DNA of 30,941 nucleotides from Bacteroidales bacterium M5 (GCA_001689535.1 LUJP01000099.1:1-30941); one strand, 5' to 3'; counted from the first letter of the stretch, positions 8,258 to 16,923 are shown. Notes: generated from the sequence alone by a model not told the origin. Made by a program: numbers and translations.

Positions 8258-9469
8258 ATGGAAAATATAAAGCTTGATACAATAGAAGAGGCTATAGAGT
8301 CTTTCCGCAACGGACAGTTTGTGATAGTGGTTGACGACGAGGACCGCGAGAACGAGGGCGACCTCATAATGGCGGCCGAGAAAGTGACCCCGGAACATGT
8401 TAACTTCATGATTACTAATGCACGAGGAGAGCTGTGCGCACCCCTCACCATATCACGTTGCCGCGACCTCGACCTCGCTCATCAGGTGGAAGATAACACG
8501 TCGATGCTCGGCACACCTTTTACCGTGACTGTGGATAAGCTCGAAGGATGCACCACAGGAGTTTCGGCTCACGACCGCGCCGCTACTATCCAGGCATTGG
8601 CCGATCCGGACTCGGTAGCCTCGACGTTCGGCCGTCCGGGCCACGTTCATCCGCTTTACGCCCAGGATGAGGGTGTGCTCCGCCGCCCCGGTCACACTGA
8701 AGCCTCGATAGATCTCGCACGGCTTGCGGGACTGCGTCCCGCAGCCACTCTGATAGAGATTCTCAACGAGGACGGCACCATGGCGCGTCTGCCGCAGCTC
8801 AGAAAGAAAGCCGACGAATGGGGCCTGAAACTGATAAGCATCCGCGACCTCATAGCCTACCGTCTGGAGAAAGAATCATCGGTAGAGCAGGGAGTGGAAG
8901 TGGACATGCCCACAGCTTACGGACATTTCCGCCTTATACCGTTCAAGGGTAAGACCGACGGACGCGAACATATAGCCCTTATAAAGGGTGACGTGGCTGA
9001 CGGAGAGCCGGTGCTTGTGCGCGTGCATTCGTCATGCGCTACAGGCGACATATTCGGCTCACGCCGCTGCGACTGCGGAGAACAGCTTCACCGCGCCATG
9101 CAGATGATTGAAAAGGAAGGCCGCGGTGTGTTGCTCTACCTTCAGCAAGAAGGCCGCGGAATAGGCCTGATGGATAAGATAAAGGCCTACAAGCTCCAGG
9201 AAGAAGGCCTTGACACGGTGGATGCCAATCTGCATCTGGGTCATAAGGCTGACGAACGTGATTACGGAGTAGGCGCACAGATTCTTCATAAACTCGGAGT
9301 GAGACGCATGCGGCTTCTTACGAACAATCCCCGCAAACGTATAGGCCTTGAAGGATACGGATTGACCGTAGAGGAGAATGTGCCTATAGAGGTAGAACCC
9401 AACGATTACAACCGTTTTTACATGCATACAAAGAAGGAACGCATGGGACATAAGCTGAACAAGAGCTGA
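8258..9469 (+). CDS. ribBA: Bifunctional riboflavin enzyme RibBA (DHBP synthase / GTP cyclohydrolase II)
   Basis: Supplies both precursors of riboflavin: 3,4-dihydroxy-2-butanone 4-phosphate from ribulose 5-phosphate, and the diaminopyrimidinone from GTP. The N-terminal RibB domain (1 to about 200) carries DDEDRENEGD at 26-35, the acidic metal and substrate loop, plus GRPGHVHPLYA and HTEASIDLARLAG. The C-terminal RibA domain (about 208-403) has the zinc cysteines C260, C271 and C273 with the same spacing as E. coli RibA, then LQQEGRGIGLMDKIKAYKLQ and LTNNPRKRIGLEGYGL. Both active sites look intact, and 403 residues is the normal fusion length. It is the second gene of the lptF/G operon, and a strong terminator follows. 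Confidence 0.97.
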   Translation: MENIKLDTIEEAIESFRNGQFVIVVDDEDRENEGDLIMAAEKVTPEHVNFMITNARGELCAPLTISRCRDLDLAHQVEDNTSMLGTPFTVTVDKLEGCTTGVSAHDRAATIQALADPDSVASTFGRPGHVHPLYAQDEGVLRRPGHTEASIDLARLAGLRPAATLIEILNEDGTMARLPQLRKKADEWGLKLISIRDLIAYRLEKESSVEQGVEVDMPTAYGHFRLIPFKGKTDGREHIALIKGDVADGEPVLVRVHSSCATGDIFGSRRCDCGEQLHRAMQMIEKEGRGVLLYLQQEGRGIGLMDKIKAYKLQEEGLDTVDANLHLGHKADERDYGVGAQILHKLGVRRMRLLTNNPRKRIGLEGYGLTVEENVPIEVEPNDYNRFYMHTKKERMGHKLNKS

Positions 9470-9498
9470 AACCCGGCGTAAGCTGAAAAATAAAATTA

Positions 9499-9541
9499 CC
9501 GGTGTGTCAGAACCTCATTTCTGACACACCGGCAATTTTTT
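9499..9541. terminator. Bidirectional terminator between ribBA and the metal-efflux operon
   Basis: CCGGTGTGTCAGAA (9499-9512) pairs perfectly with TTCTGACACACCGG (9519-9532), a 14-base stem. T-rich sequence follows on the + strand. The A-rich 9486-9495 stretch gives a T-rich tail on the - strand. It serves two convergent operons. Confidence 0.9.
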
Positions 9542-9567
9542 ATAGTCTTTTATAAGAAAAACAAGCT

Positions 9568-10743
9568 TTAAAGCTCGTTTTTGAGCAGAGTAGCCGCGAG
9601 AGTGTGGTAACGGTTCTCGAGTGTGAGATAGTCCTGGATTTTGGAATAAATCTTGTCGGACTCGATATAGAAATCGATTACTGACATGTTGCCGAGTTCC
9701 ACGGATTTCTTCATAAGCGTGAGAGTCTTTTTCATAAGAGGCAGGTCGTAAAGACCGATTACGCCGTGTAGGCTCTTGAGCTCGGCCAGAGATGACGTAA
9801 CCTCATTGGCTATGCGTGCGCGGGTGTCGTCCATATTAAGCTGCGATGCCACGAGGCGTGATTTTGCGGCCTTTACCCTCGAACTGTTGGAGAAAATAGG
9901 AACTGATACACCGACAAGGAAGCCGTTGCTTGCCTCGTCAAGCTCTGTATTACGGCGATAGCCCAATGAGATTTTAGGCAGCCATCCCTGACGGCTCACG
10001 TTTATTTCCTGACGCGCGGCCTCAACAGAGGCGTGTGCGGCTTTAAGCTCGGTATCGTTCTCGGTAAGTGATGGCACTCCTTCGTTGGATATAAGCCACA
10101 GAGGAACTTGAGGATAGGAGATATCGCCTGGTTCAACAGGAATATCGCCGTTGAGCGCCGTAAGGGCACTGCGCGCGCGGGATATGGCGGCACGGTTTTC
10201 AGCTACGGCTGCAAGCACCTCCATATTCTCAATTTTCACTCTGTTGACTTCGAGAATGTTGACTTCGCCTTCGTCGAACCGCTTGCCGAAAAGCTTCTGC
10301 AACTCCGTTGCCACTGCCTCACGCTCGGCGAGAATCTCTTTCTGGCGTTCGAGGTATACGAGTTCAAGGCAAGTGAGTTTAGCATTGAGCAGAATGTCGC
10401 GTCGTGACGAGTCGAGCCCCTTGTCAAGCACATTCCGCTGCAACTTACCGGATTTGCCGCGCGCGGCATAGAGTGTGGGGAAATCAAATTCCTGCGACAC
10501 TACCATTTCCGAACTCGCCACGCCTGATGCACCGCGGCGAAAGAACGGGCTGTATTCGATCGAAGGGCCGTCGAGTGAATTCTCTGCTTTCAGCTCATGA
10601 GTGGCAGCGTTGATTTCTGCTCTCATGGCTTTGAGCTGTATATTGTTTGTCTCTATTGCCGAGAGCACGCTGTCGATTCCCTGTGCGACTACAGAGGCCG
10701 GAAGCGAGAGAATCAAAACTAATGGGAATATGTATCGTTTCAT
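9568..10743 (-). CDS. TolC/CzcC-type outer-membrane channel of the metal RND exporter
   Basis: This outer-membrane efflux protein forms the exit duct of the tripartite pump. The 391-residue precursor has a signal peptide (cleavage expected after VVAQ near residue 21), followed by the long alpha-helical repeats of the OEP family. These are rich in heptad-like stretches such as ERQKEILAEREAVATELQKLFGKRFDEGEVNILEVNRVKIEN, which matches the conserved helix-turn of CzcC/CusC-like proteins. A second, similar half follows from about residue 215. The length is slightly below the usual 410-460. Its ATG overlaps the stop of the pump gene in an ATGA, so the two are translationally coupled. It is the last gene of the operon, before a bidirectional terminator. 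The role follows from family and context; the metal is not determinable. Confidence 0.9.
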   Translation of the reverse strand: MKRYIFPLVLILSLPASVVAQGIDSVLSAIETNNIQLKAMRAEINAATHELKAENSLDGPSIEYSPFFRRGASGVASSEMVVSQEFDFPTLYAARGKSGKLQRNVLDKGLDSSRRDILLNAKLTCLELVYLERQKEILAEREAVATELQKLFGKRFDEGEVNILEVNRVKIENMEVLAAVAENRAAISRARSALTALNGDIPVEPGDISYPQVPLWLISNEGVPSLTENDTELKAAHASVEAARQEINVSRQGWLPKISLGYRRNTELDEASNGFLVGVSVPIFSNSSRVKAAKSRLVASQLNMDDTRARIANEVTSSLAELKSLHGVIGLYDLPLMKKTLTLMKKSVELGNMSVIDFYIESDKIYSKIQDYLTLENRYHTLAATLLKNEL

Positions 10744-13700
10744 TCGGTTACTGCTTTTTTAACTTTATGGCCTTTACGGTTAAGACCGAGGAAGACCAAT
10801 GGTATGATGTAAGCGTTTAGGAAAGTGGAGGAGAGCAGACCGCCGAGGATCACCACCGCCATAGGACTCTGGATCTCGTTGCCGGGAAGATCGCCCCGGA
10901 AAGCGAGAGGGATGAGAGCGAGGGCCGATGTCATGGCTGTCATGAGAATGGGATTCATGCGGTCAACGGAGCCGTCGATCACACTGTCGCGGATGGTGCG
11001 GCCTTCCACATCGTGAAGAAGATTGTAGCGGGCAATGAGAAGCATGCCGTTGCGGGTGGCTATGCCGAAGAGTGAGATGAAGCCTATGATTGCGGGAATG
11101 CTGATTTCACCGGAGGTCATCCACAGAACCAGTACACCGCCTATGAGGGCAAACGGAAGATTGAGGAGTATTACGGCGCTTTCAAGCAGATTACGGAACT
11201 GCATGTAGAGAAGAAGATAAATCACCACGATGCTTAGTAGAGAAGTGAGAAACAGGGTACGGCTGGCCGCCTGCTCGCTCTCGAACTGGCCTCCGTATTC
11301 AATATGGTAGCCTTCGGGAAGGGTGATTTTCTCATCAATAATATCCTGAATGTCGTTTACCACACTGCGGATGTCGCGGTCGCCGGTATTGGCCGAGACT
11401 ACAATCTTTCGTTTCACGTTCTCGCGGTTGATGGTGTTCGGACCGGCCGAAGACTGAATCCTGGCGACGTTGCTCAGTGGAATCTTCATGCCGGATGGAG
11501 TGTCGATAAGCATGCTGCCGATATCCTCTATCTTATCACGGTTCTGTTCACCGGCACGCACCACAAGATTGAAACTGCGGTTTCCCTCATATACCTGCGA
11601 AACGGTCTCGCCGGCCATCATCACGCTTATAAACTCGTTGAACTGAGGCTCGCTGATGCCATAGCGCGAAAGCATTTCGGGAATTGGTGTGATTTTAAGC
11701 TCGGGCCGTTCAATCTGCTGCTCTACGTTCAGGTCGGCAATGCCTTCCACGCCGGATATGGCATCCTTGATCTGGTTGCCGATGGTGAACATGCGGTTGA
11801 GGTCGTCGCCAAAAAGCTTTATGGCTATGCTTGCCTGAGTGCCGCTGAGCATGGCGTCGATTCGGTGGCTGATAGGCTGGCCGATTTCTATGTTGGCTCC
11901 GGCTATTACCGACAGTCGGTCGCGGACATCATGGAGAAACTCACTGTGGCTTCGCCCGTCGAGCTTGAAGGGAGCCTCGATTTCCGATACGTTCACACCA
12001 AGGGAGTGCTCGTCGAGCTCGGCGCGACCGGTTTTTCTCGCCACGGTCTTAATCTCGGGGACGGAGAGAAGGATTTCCTCGGCCTGACGACCGATTTTGT
12101 CGGATTCCTCGAGCGATATTCCGGGCATCGAGCTTACGTTGATGGTGAGCGAACCTTCATTGAATGGAGGAAGGAAGCTGTGGCCAAGGGTGAAGAATAC
12201 ACCGATTGTGAATGCAAGGAGAGTGACGGTGGCGATGATTACAGGCTTGACGTGGGCCAGCACCCAGAGGAGGCTCTTGCGGTAGGCGCTTTTAAGGTGG
12301 CGGGTGAGGGGCGCTTCCTTTTCAAGCCCTTTTGAATTGTTACGGTCGTGAAGAAGGTAGCTGCAAAGCACCGGAGTGAGGGTGAGGGCCACGAGCGTAG
12401 AGGCAAACAGCGCCACAATGAAGGCGATGCCCAGAGGTATGAGCATACGGCCTTCCATACCGCTCAGGAAGAAAAGCGGAACGAAGCTCACCACAATAAT
12501 CAGAGTGGAGTTCAGGATGGGCATGCGCACCTCGCGGGAGGCATCGTAGACCACCCGGATGGTGTTCTGGCGCTGCTCCTTGGGAAGGGCATGGTTCTCA
12601 CGAAGCTTGCGCCACACATTCTCTACGTCGACAATGGCATCGTCGACCAGCGAGCCGATAGCGATGGCAAGACCGCCCAGACTCATGGTGTTGATGGTCT
12701 GTCCAAGCAGATGCAATACGATTATCGACACTATCAGAGATATGGGAATGGTGACGAGTGAGATGACCGTGGTCCTTACATTGGCAAGGAAGAGGAAAAG
12801 GATAATGACAACGAATATGGCGCCTTCTATGAGAGAAGTCTTGACATTGGAGACGGAGCTGTCAATGAAATCGGCCTGACGGAAAATGTCGGAGGATATA
12901 TGGACGTCTGCCGGGAGATTTTTCTGAATGTCGGCAAGGGCGCGGTCTATGTTTTCGGTCAGTTCGATTGTTCCGGTGTTGGGCTGTTTGGTGACAGTAA
13001 GAAGCACAGCCGGTTTCCCTTTCTCTGATGCGAGACCGAGTTTTGGGCTCTGGGTGCCGATTTTAATCTCGGCAATGTCGGCAAGCGTCACTGGTATGCC
13101 TTCGGTCGTTTTTACTACCGACTTGGAAATGCGGTCAATCACATCGGCCGAAACTACACCGCGTACTATGTACTCGTTGCCATACTGATAAATCACGCCG
13201 CCGGAAGTGCTGCGGTTCATTTCGCGGGTTACATCCATCACATCGGAGAGCGCCACATCGTAATGACGCATTCTGGCCGGATCGAGCATTATCTGGTATT
13301 CCTTGAGGTCGCCGCCTATTACAGAAACCTGGGCTACACCGCCGGTGGAGAGAAGACGCGGACGGATGGTCCAGTCGGCGAGGGTGCGGAGGTCGAGGAG
13401 GGAGGTGTTGTCGGACGTGAGACTGATAATCATCAGCTCCCCGAGAATGGAGGACTGCGGACCGAGAACGGGTTTTCCTACGCTGCCGGGGAGCGCGTCG
13501 GCCACGGTGGCCAGTTTTTCCGAGACAATCTGGCGGTCGAGATAGATGTCGGTGCCCCAGTCGAATTCTACCCATACAACGGAGAATCCGTTGGTGGACG
13601 ATGAGCGCACGCGCCGCACACCCGTAGCGCCGTTGACAGCCGTCTCAATCGGGAAGGTGACAAGCTGTTCAACTTCCTCGGCGGCCATGCCGTTGGCTTC

Positions 13701-13853
13701 GGTCATCACCACTACGGTAGGGGCGTTGAGGTCGGGGAACACATCTATTTCAGTCTGTTTCGCCACGAAGAGACCACCAACCACAAGCAAGACGGCACCT
13801 ACCAGCACAAGCAGGCGGTTATTGAGCGAGAAATGTATTATTTTGTTGAGCAT
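10740..13853 (-). CDS. CusA/CzcA-family heavy-metal RND efflux pump
   Basis: The inner-membrane proton-driven pump (1037 residues, normal for HME-RND) moves metal cations from periplasm or cytoplasm to the outer-membrane channel. It starts with the canonical SLNNRLLVLVGAVLLVVGG first membrane helix and the CzcA-type sequence EIDVFPDLNAPTVVVMTEANG. Transmembrane helix 4 reads GLAIAIGSLVDDAIVDVENVW, carrying the acidic proton-relay residues and the Glu typical of HME pumps. Two large porter loops (about 35-330 and 560-860) and a duplicated 12-helix layout are visible. The divalent (Zn/Co/Ni) versus monovalent (Cu/Ag) class is not certain by eye. It begins 12 bases after the adaptor gene and overlaps the channel gene by 4 bases, giving adaptor-pump-channel order. 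Confidence 0.95.
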   Translation of the reverse strand: MLNKIIHFSLNNRLLVLVGAVLLVVGGLFVAKQTEIDVFPDLNAPTVVVMTEANGMAAEEVEQLVTFPIETAVNGATGVRRVRSSSTNGFSVVWVEFDWGTDIYLDRQIVSEKLATVADALPGSVGKPVLGPQSSILGELMIISLTSDNTSLLDLRTLADWTIRPRLLSTGGVAQVSVIGGDLKEYQIMLDPARMRHYDVALSDVMDVTREMNRSTSGGVIYQYGNEYIVRGVVSADVIDRISKSVVKTTEGIPVTLADIAEIKIGTQSPKLGLASEKGKPAVLLTVTKQPNTGTIELTENIDRALADIQKNLPADVHISSDIFRQADFIDSSVSNVKTSLIEGAIFVVIILFLFLANVRTTVISLVTIPISLIVSIIVLHLLGQTINTMSLGGLAIAIGSLVDDAIVDVENVWRKLRENHALPKEQRQNTIRVVYDASREVRMPILNSTLIIVVSFVPLFFLSGMEGRMLIPLGIAFIVALFASTLVALTLTPVLCSYLLHDRNNSKGLEKEAPLTRHLKSAYRKSLLWVLAHVKPVIIATVTLLAFTIGVFFTLGHSFLPPFNEGSLTINVSSMPGISLEESDKIGRQAEEILLSVPEIKTVARKTGRAELDEHSLGVNVSEIEAPFKLDGRSHSEFLHDVRDRLSVIAGANIEIGQPISHRIDAMLSGTQASIAIKLFGDDLNRMFTIGNQIKDAISGVEGIADLNVEQQIERPELKITPIPEMLSRYGISEPQFNEFISVMMAGETVSQVYEGNRSFNLVVRAGEQNRDKIEDIGSMLIDTPSGMKIPLSNVARIQSSAGPNTINRENVKRKIVVSANTGDRDIRSVVNDIQDIIDEKITLPEGYHIEYGGQFESEQAASRTLFLTSLLSIVVIYLLLYMQFRNLLESAVILLNLPFALIGGVLVLWMTSGEISIPAIIGFISLFGIATRNGMLLIARYNLLHDVEGRTIRDSVIDGSVDRMNPILMTAMTSALALIPLAFRGDLPGNEIQSPMAVVILGGLLSSTFLNAYIIPLVFLGLNRKGHKVKKAVTE

Positions 13854-13865
13854 CTGGGGGCGGTA

Positions 13866-15035
13866 TTAATGGTTATGGGTATGCCCGGGGATTGCTTTGC
13901 CGGCGGAGGCCAGCTTCACATGGATGGCACCTTTGGTTACTACAGTGTCGCCAGGTTTGAGACCTGACAGAATCTCGATGTTATCACCGTCGCTTTCGCC
14001 GGTGCTGACTTCCTGGCGGCGGTAGCAGTTCTCGTCGAGTTTCAGGTAGACGTAGAATACACCCTGATCCTCCGTGAGGGCTGACACAGGCACGGTGACG
14101 GCATTGTGCTTGCCGTCCGTAATAAGGAAAATCTCAACGAAAGAACCGGGAATGACGCCGGGACAATTGTCGAATTCAAACGTTACTGGAACAAACGAGG
14201 AGCCTGTACCCGTGGTCTTGCCGGTGGAGAGCACGCGGCCGTTGAGGAGTCGCAGATCGTAGATTGAATCGCTGTAGGAGGTCTTGAATTTTGCGGAGAC
14301 AATATTATTGAGGACACCGAAATCTTTTTCGGCGAGTTCGGCACGGAGATGCATGCTGCGGTTCTGAGTGATGGACATCAGCGGCTGACCAAGATTCACG
14401 AAGTCTCCGTCCTTTACCAGATATTCCTTGATATAGCCCGATACGGGAGCGGAGACGGAAAGGCCGCCGCGTCCGCCGCGCGACACAGCCTCGTAGGAAA
14501 GACGTGCTTTTTCATACTCGGCTTTTATAGCAGTGAATTCCTTGCGTGATATAAGCTGGTCGGCGATGAGTTTCTGTGCGCGTTCATATTCGGTGAGGGC
14601 GGCCTCATAAGCGATTTTGGCGCGTTGCGTCACATCTCCTTCGGGAAGGGAGGATGTGGAAATGGAAAAGAGGGGAGTGCCGCGCTCGATGCGTGCGCCC
14701 TCGGTGAGAGGAAGGCTCATCTTCACTATTCCGGAAACTGTGGCAGCAACGGTGGCCTCATCGCCTGATGCGGGAAGGACACGGCCGCTCACGGGCACTA
14801 CGGCGCTGAACTCGCCAATCCTTACGGTGTCGGCCACTACTCCGGCGGCGGCAGCTTTTTCGGAGTGAAACACTATCTCATCGGAATGACCTTCAGCCTC
14901 GTGGGACGTTTCGGTTTCGGCAGAGGGGTGTTCGTGGTCATGCTCATGGTCTTTATCGCCATGCGAGGAATGGTCGTGGCAGGAGGCGAGGGCCGCAATG
15001 AAGAGGGCGGCGCACAAATACCGGAAATAATTCAT
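13866..15035 (-). CDS. Periplasmic adaptor (membrane fusion) lipoprotein with His-rich N-terminus
   Basis: The CusB/CzcB-type adaptor links pump and channel. The 389-residue precursor has a lipobox (LASC, Cys19), so it is probably lipid-anchored. Residues 20-50 contain nine histidines among Asp and Glu, a likely metal-catching tail; a second small cluster, GHTHNH, ends the protein. The MFP body is clear: a first barrel and lipoyl half near VPVSGRVLPASGDEATVAATVSG, a helical hairpin about 140-185, the second lipoyl half SAPVSGYIKEYLVKDGDFV, then a beta-barrel domain and a C-terminal membrane-proximal domain (LKPGDTVVTKGAIHVKLAS). It is the first gene of the exporter operon and is divergent from the Fur-family gene. 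The His-rich tail suggests Zn, Ni, Co or Cu. The exact metal is inference. Confidence 0.92.
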   Translation of the reverse strand: MNYFRYLCAALFIAALASCHDHSSHGDKDHEHDHEHPSAETETSHEAEGHSDEIVFHSEKAAAAGVVADTVRIGEFSAVVPVSGRVLPASGDEATVAATVSGIVKMSLPLTEGARIERGTPLFSISTSSLPEGDVTQRAKIAYEAALTEYERAQKLIADQLISRKEFTAIKAEYEKARLSYEAVSRGGRGGLSVSAPVSGYIKEYLVKDGDFVNLGQPLMSITQNRSMHLRAELAEKDFGVLNNIVSAKFKTSYSDSIYDLRLLNGRVLSTGKTTGTGSSFVPVTFEFDNCPGVIPGSFVEIFLITDGKHNAVTVPVSALTEDQGVFYVYLKLDENCYRRQEVSTGESDGDNIEILSGLKPGDTVVTKGAIHVKLASAGKAIPGHTHNH

Positions 15036-15084
15036 GTATGGATAAAAATATTAATAGATTATGCAAGAATATGTTGTTTTGAGG

Positions 15085-15121
15085 CAAAGATATAGCTTAT
15101 AGTGCGCAACCGAGTGTCAAA
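15085..15121 (-). promoter_or_regulatory. Promoter and candidate operator of the metal-efflux operon
   Basis: On the - strand TATCTTTG (complement of 15085-15092) is a perfect -7 element, 49 bases upstream of the adaptor ATG. Upstream of it lies TTTGACACTCGGTTGCGC (complement of 15104-15121). The same 18-base motif, with two changes, stands at the same distance from the -7 element of the SO_0444 permease gene (15623-15640). No TTTG occurs at the usual 19-20 base spacing, which suggests an activator or a different recognition mode. The motif is not a clear palindrome. Confidence 0.6.
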
Positions 15122-15139
15122 AGTAGTCGGCGAATTTTG

Positions 15140-15147
15140 TATCTTTG
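15140..15147 (+). promoter_or_regulatory. -7 element of the Fur-family regulator gene
   Basis: TATCTTTG lies 11 bases before the ATG at 15159. The expected -33 position overlaps the shared metal motif on the opposite strand, so a protein bound at 15104-15121 could act on both divergent genes. Confidence 0.5.
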
Positions 15148-15158
15148 TGGAGATAAAC

Positions 15159-15602
15159 ATGAAACCTATTCCTGAGATGGAAACGAGCCACGATCCCGTG
15201 AAGCTTCTGGAAGAAGCAGGTATTAAACCGACATCCAACCGGATTCTGGTAATGAAAGCGATTATCACGGCCAATTCTCCCATGAGCCTTATAGAACTTG
15301 AATCGGAACTTCAGACGCTTGAGCGGTCGAGCGTGCTGAGGGTGCTGACGCTTCTGCTGGAGCACGATCTGATACATACGCTTGAGGACGGACGGGGTGT
15401 GACAAAGTATGAGGTTTGTCATGGCGGCCATCATCACAGTGGCGTGGATGACATGCACGCTCATTTCTATTGCGAGAAGTGCCATAAAGTATATTGTTTT
15501 AAGGAAATTACGGCTCCACATATTGATATACCTGAAACATTCAAGGTGAAGTCAATAAATTATATGCTCAAGGGTATCTGCCCGGAGTGCAGGGAAGAGT
15601 AG
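15159..15602 (+). CDS. Fur-family metalloregulator
   Basis: A 147-residue DNA-binding repressor of the Fur/Zur/PerR superfamily. The winged helix occupies about 10-85: KPTSNRILVMKAIITANSPMSLIELESELQT, then ERSSVLRVLTLLLEHDLIHTLEDG. The dimer domain begins with the histidine-rich HGGHHHSGVDDMHAHFYCEKC, which contains the regulatory metal ligands. CEKC and CPEC near the C-terminus make the structural Cys4 zinc site. Which metal it senses cannot be read from this. Location points to Zn or Cu homeostasis: it is divergent from the RND exporter and 77 bases upstream of the SO_0444 permease. The ATG at 15159 follows the TATCTTTG box. A longer frame from 15102 would include that promoter and is rejected; 15177 is an alternative start. 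Confidence 0.92.
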   Translation: MKPIPEMETSHDPVKLLEEAGIKPTSNRILVMKAIITANSPMSLIELESELQTLERSSVLRVLTLLLEHDLIHTLEDGRGVTKYEVCHGGHHHSGVDDMHAHFYCEKCHKVYCFKEITAPHIDIPETFKVKSINYMLKGICPECREE

Positions 15603-15622
15603 GCTTACTTGCTGAAATGATA

Positions 15623-15659
15623 TTTGACACCGGGTTGCGCTGGTTCTGATGTAATTTTG
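15623..15659 (+). promoter_or_regulatory. Promoter and candidate operator of the SO_0444-type permease
   Basis: TTTGACACCGGGTTGCGC (15623-15640) precedes the -7 element TAATTTTG (15652-15659) by 11 bases. The 18-mer matches the one upstream of the RND operon at 16 of 18 positions, with an identical 11-base distance to the -7. Transcription would begin shortly before the ATG at 15680. Confidence 0.6.
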
Positions 15660-15679
15660 CAGTAAAACCTGATGACAAT

Positions 15680-16903
15680 ATGGAATTACTGCATTCTTTA
15701 CTTTATATGCTCAACGAGATGTCGCCGTACATCCTGCTGGGCTTTCTGTTAGCTGGTGTGATGCATGCCTTCATACCCAGGCGTGTGTTTGCACGCCATC
15801 TTTCTGGAACTGGTTGGAAAGCTGTGGTGAAATCGGCACTGATAGGCATTCCCCTTCCGCTGTGTTCATGCGGAGTGCTGCCTACGGCTGTGGCCATGCG
15901 TCGCAATGGAGCGTCGCGCGCCGCCTCCACTTCGTTTCTCGTAGCCACTCCGCAGACGGGAGTGGACAGTATAGCTGCCACATGGTCTCTTCTGGGCCCG
16001 GCTTTCGCCATAGTGCGTCCGGTGGCTGCACTTGTCACGGCGGTGTTCGGCGGTGTTGCCGTGGGGCATACCGAAAAGGTGGAGTCCCGCACTGAATGCC
16101 ACACTGAAGTGGCCGAGGAAGAGATAAAGGGCGGCTTTATGGCAAAATGTCTCGCGGCGCTGAAGTATGGATTCGTTGATCTGGTGGGAAGTATCGGGTC
16201 GTGGCTTGTGGCCGGACTGCTGATAGCTGCCGTTATCACTGTCTATGTGCCTGCCGATTTCTTTGCTTTCCTGGGTCGGAATCCGCTCCTGTCGATGTGT
16301 GCCGTGGTTATTGTGGCTGTGCCGATGTATGTGTGTGCTACCGGATCGATACCCATCGCCATGTCGCTCGTGCTGAAGGGCCTTTCACCCGGCACCGCGC
16401 TTGTGCTTCTCATGGCCGGCCCGGCTGCGAACTTCGCATCATTCACCCTCATAGCCCGTGAGATGGGTCGACGCGCAGCCGTGGTATATCTGATTTCTAT
16501 CGTAGCAGGAGCCATAGCCTTTGGCCTGATGATAGATTATCTGCTGCCGGCACACTGGTTTGCGATAGATGCTTCCGGTATGATGTCGGGACACATGCAC
16601 GGTTTCAGCCTGTTTTCCACGCTGTGCTCGGGAGTGCTTGTGGTGCTTCTTGTGGTCGCGCTTATAAAACGTAATATTCACCATTCAACCATAAAAGGAG
16701 ATATGACAAAAGAATATGTTATCAAAGGAATGAACTGCCCCCACTGCCAGGCTGCTGTTGCCAAAAGCATAAGCGGAGTGGAAGGCGTTGAACACGTCGA
16801 CGTGAATCTTTCCACAGGAATTGCGACCGTGGAGGGCACCCACAGTGCCGAGGCTCTTGTTGAGGCTGTGCGCGGCGCGGGATTTGATGTGGAGAAGTCC
16901 TGA
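15680..16903 (+). CDS. SO_0444-family Cu/Zn efflux permease fused to a C-terminal HMA metallochaperone domain
   Basis: A 407-residue inner-membrane permease of the DUF318/UPF0718 type. Residues 1-340 hold about eight membrane segments with the family core IGIPLPLCSCGVLPTAVAMRR (C62, C64), repeated as a second half near VAVPMYVCATGSIPIAMSLVLKG, and ATPQTGVDS. NCBI-style families place it in Cu/Zn efflux; the transport direction is inferred. Residues 342-407 are a complete HMA domain starting at an internal Met, with GMNCPHC (C353, C356) as the metal-binding loop. The domain alone is the size of a free CopZ-like chaperone. AAGGAG stands 2 bases before that internal ATG (16703), so a separate chaperone may also be made. 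A shared promoter motif links it to the RND exporter; a terminator follows. Confidence 0.9.
   Translation: MELLHSLLYMLNEMSPYILLGFLLAGVMHAFIPRRVFARHLSGTGWKAVVKSALIGIPLPLCSCGVLPTAVAMRRNGASRAASTSFLVATPQTGVDSIAATWSLLGPAFAIVRPVAALVTAVFGGVAVGHTEKVESRTECHTEVAEEEIKGGFMAKCLAALKYGFVDLVGSIGSWLVAGLLIAAVITVYVPADFFAFLGRNPLLSMCAVVIVAVPMYVCATGSIPIAMSLVLKGLSPGTALVLLMAGPAANFASFTLIAREMGRRAAVVYLISIVAGAIAFGLMIDYLLPAHWFAIDASGMMSGHMHGFSLFSTLCSGVLVVLLVVALIKRNIHHSTIKGDMTKEYVIKGMNCPHCQAAVAKSISGVEGVEHVDVNLSTGIATVEGTHSAEALVEAVRGAGFDVEKS
16695..16705 (+). promoter_or_regulatory. Internal Shine-Dalgarno-like site and ATG before the HMA domain
   Basis: AAGGAG (16695-16700) is followed by AT and an in-frame ATG (16703-16705), codon 342 of the permease gene. 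Most start sites in this window have no Shine-Dalgarno sequence, so the exact match at a domain boundary stands out. The spacing is short (2 bases), which weakens the case. Confidence 0.45.
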
Positions 16904-16923
16904 TTTCAGATTGAAAAGAAATT

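Noticed and set aside
11304..12335. 343-codon open frame on the + strand
   Set aside because: Antisense to the CusA/CzcA pump, whose identity is certain; the frame has no recognisable domain.
15102..15158. Longer start for the Fur-family regulator
   Set aside because: The extension would include the TATCTTTG promoter box and has no counterpart in the family.
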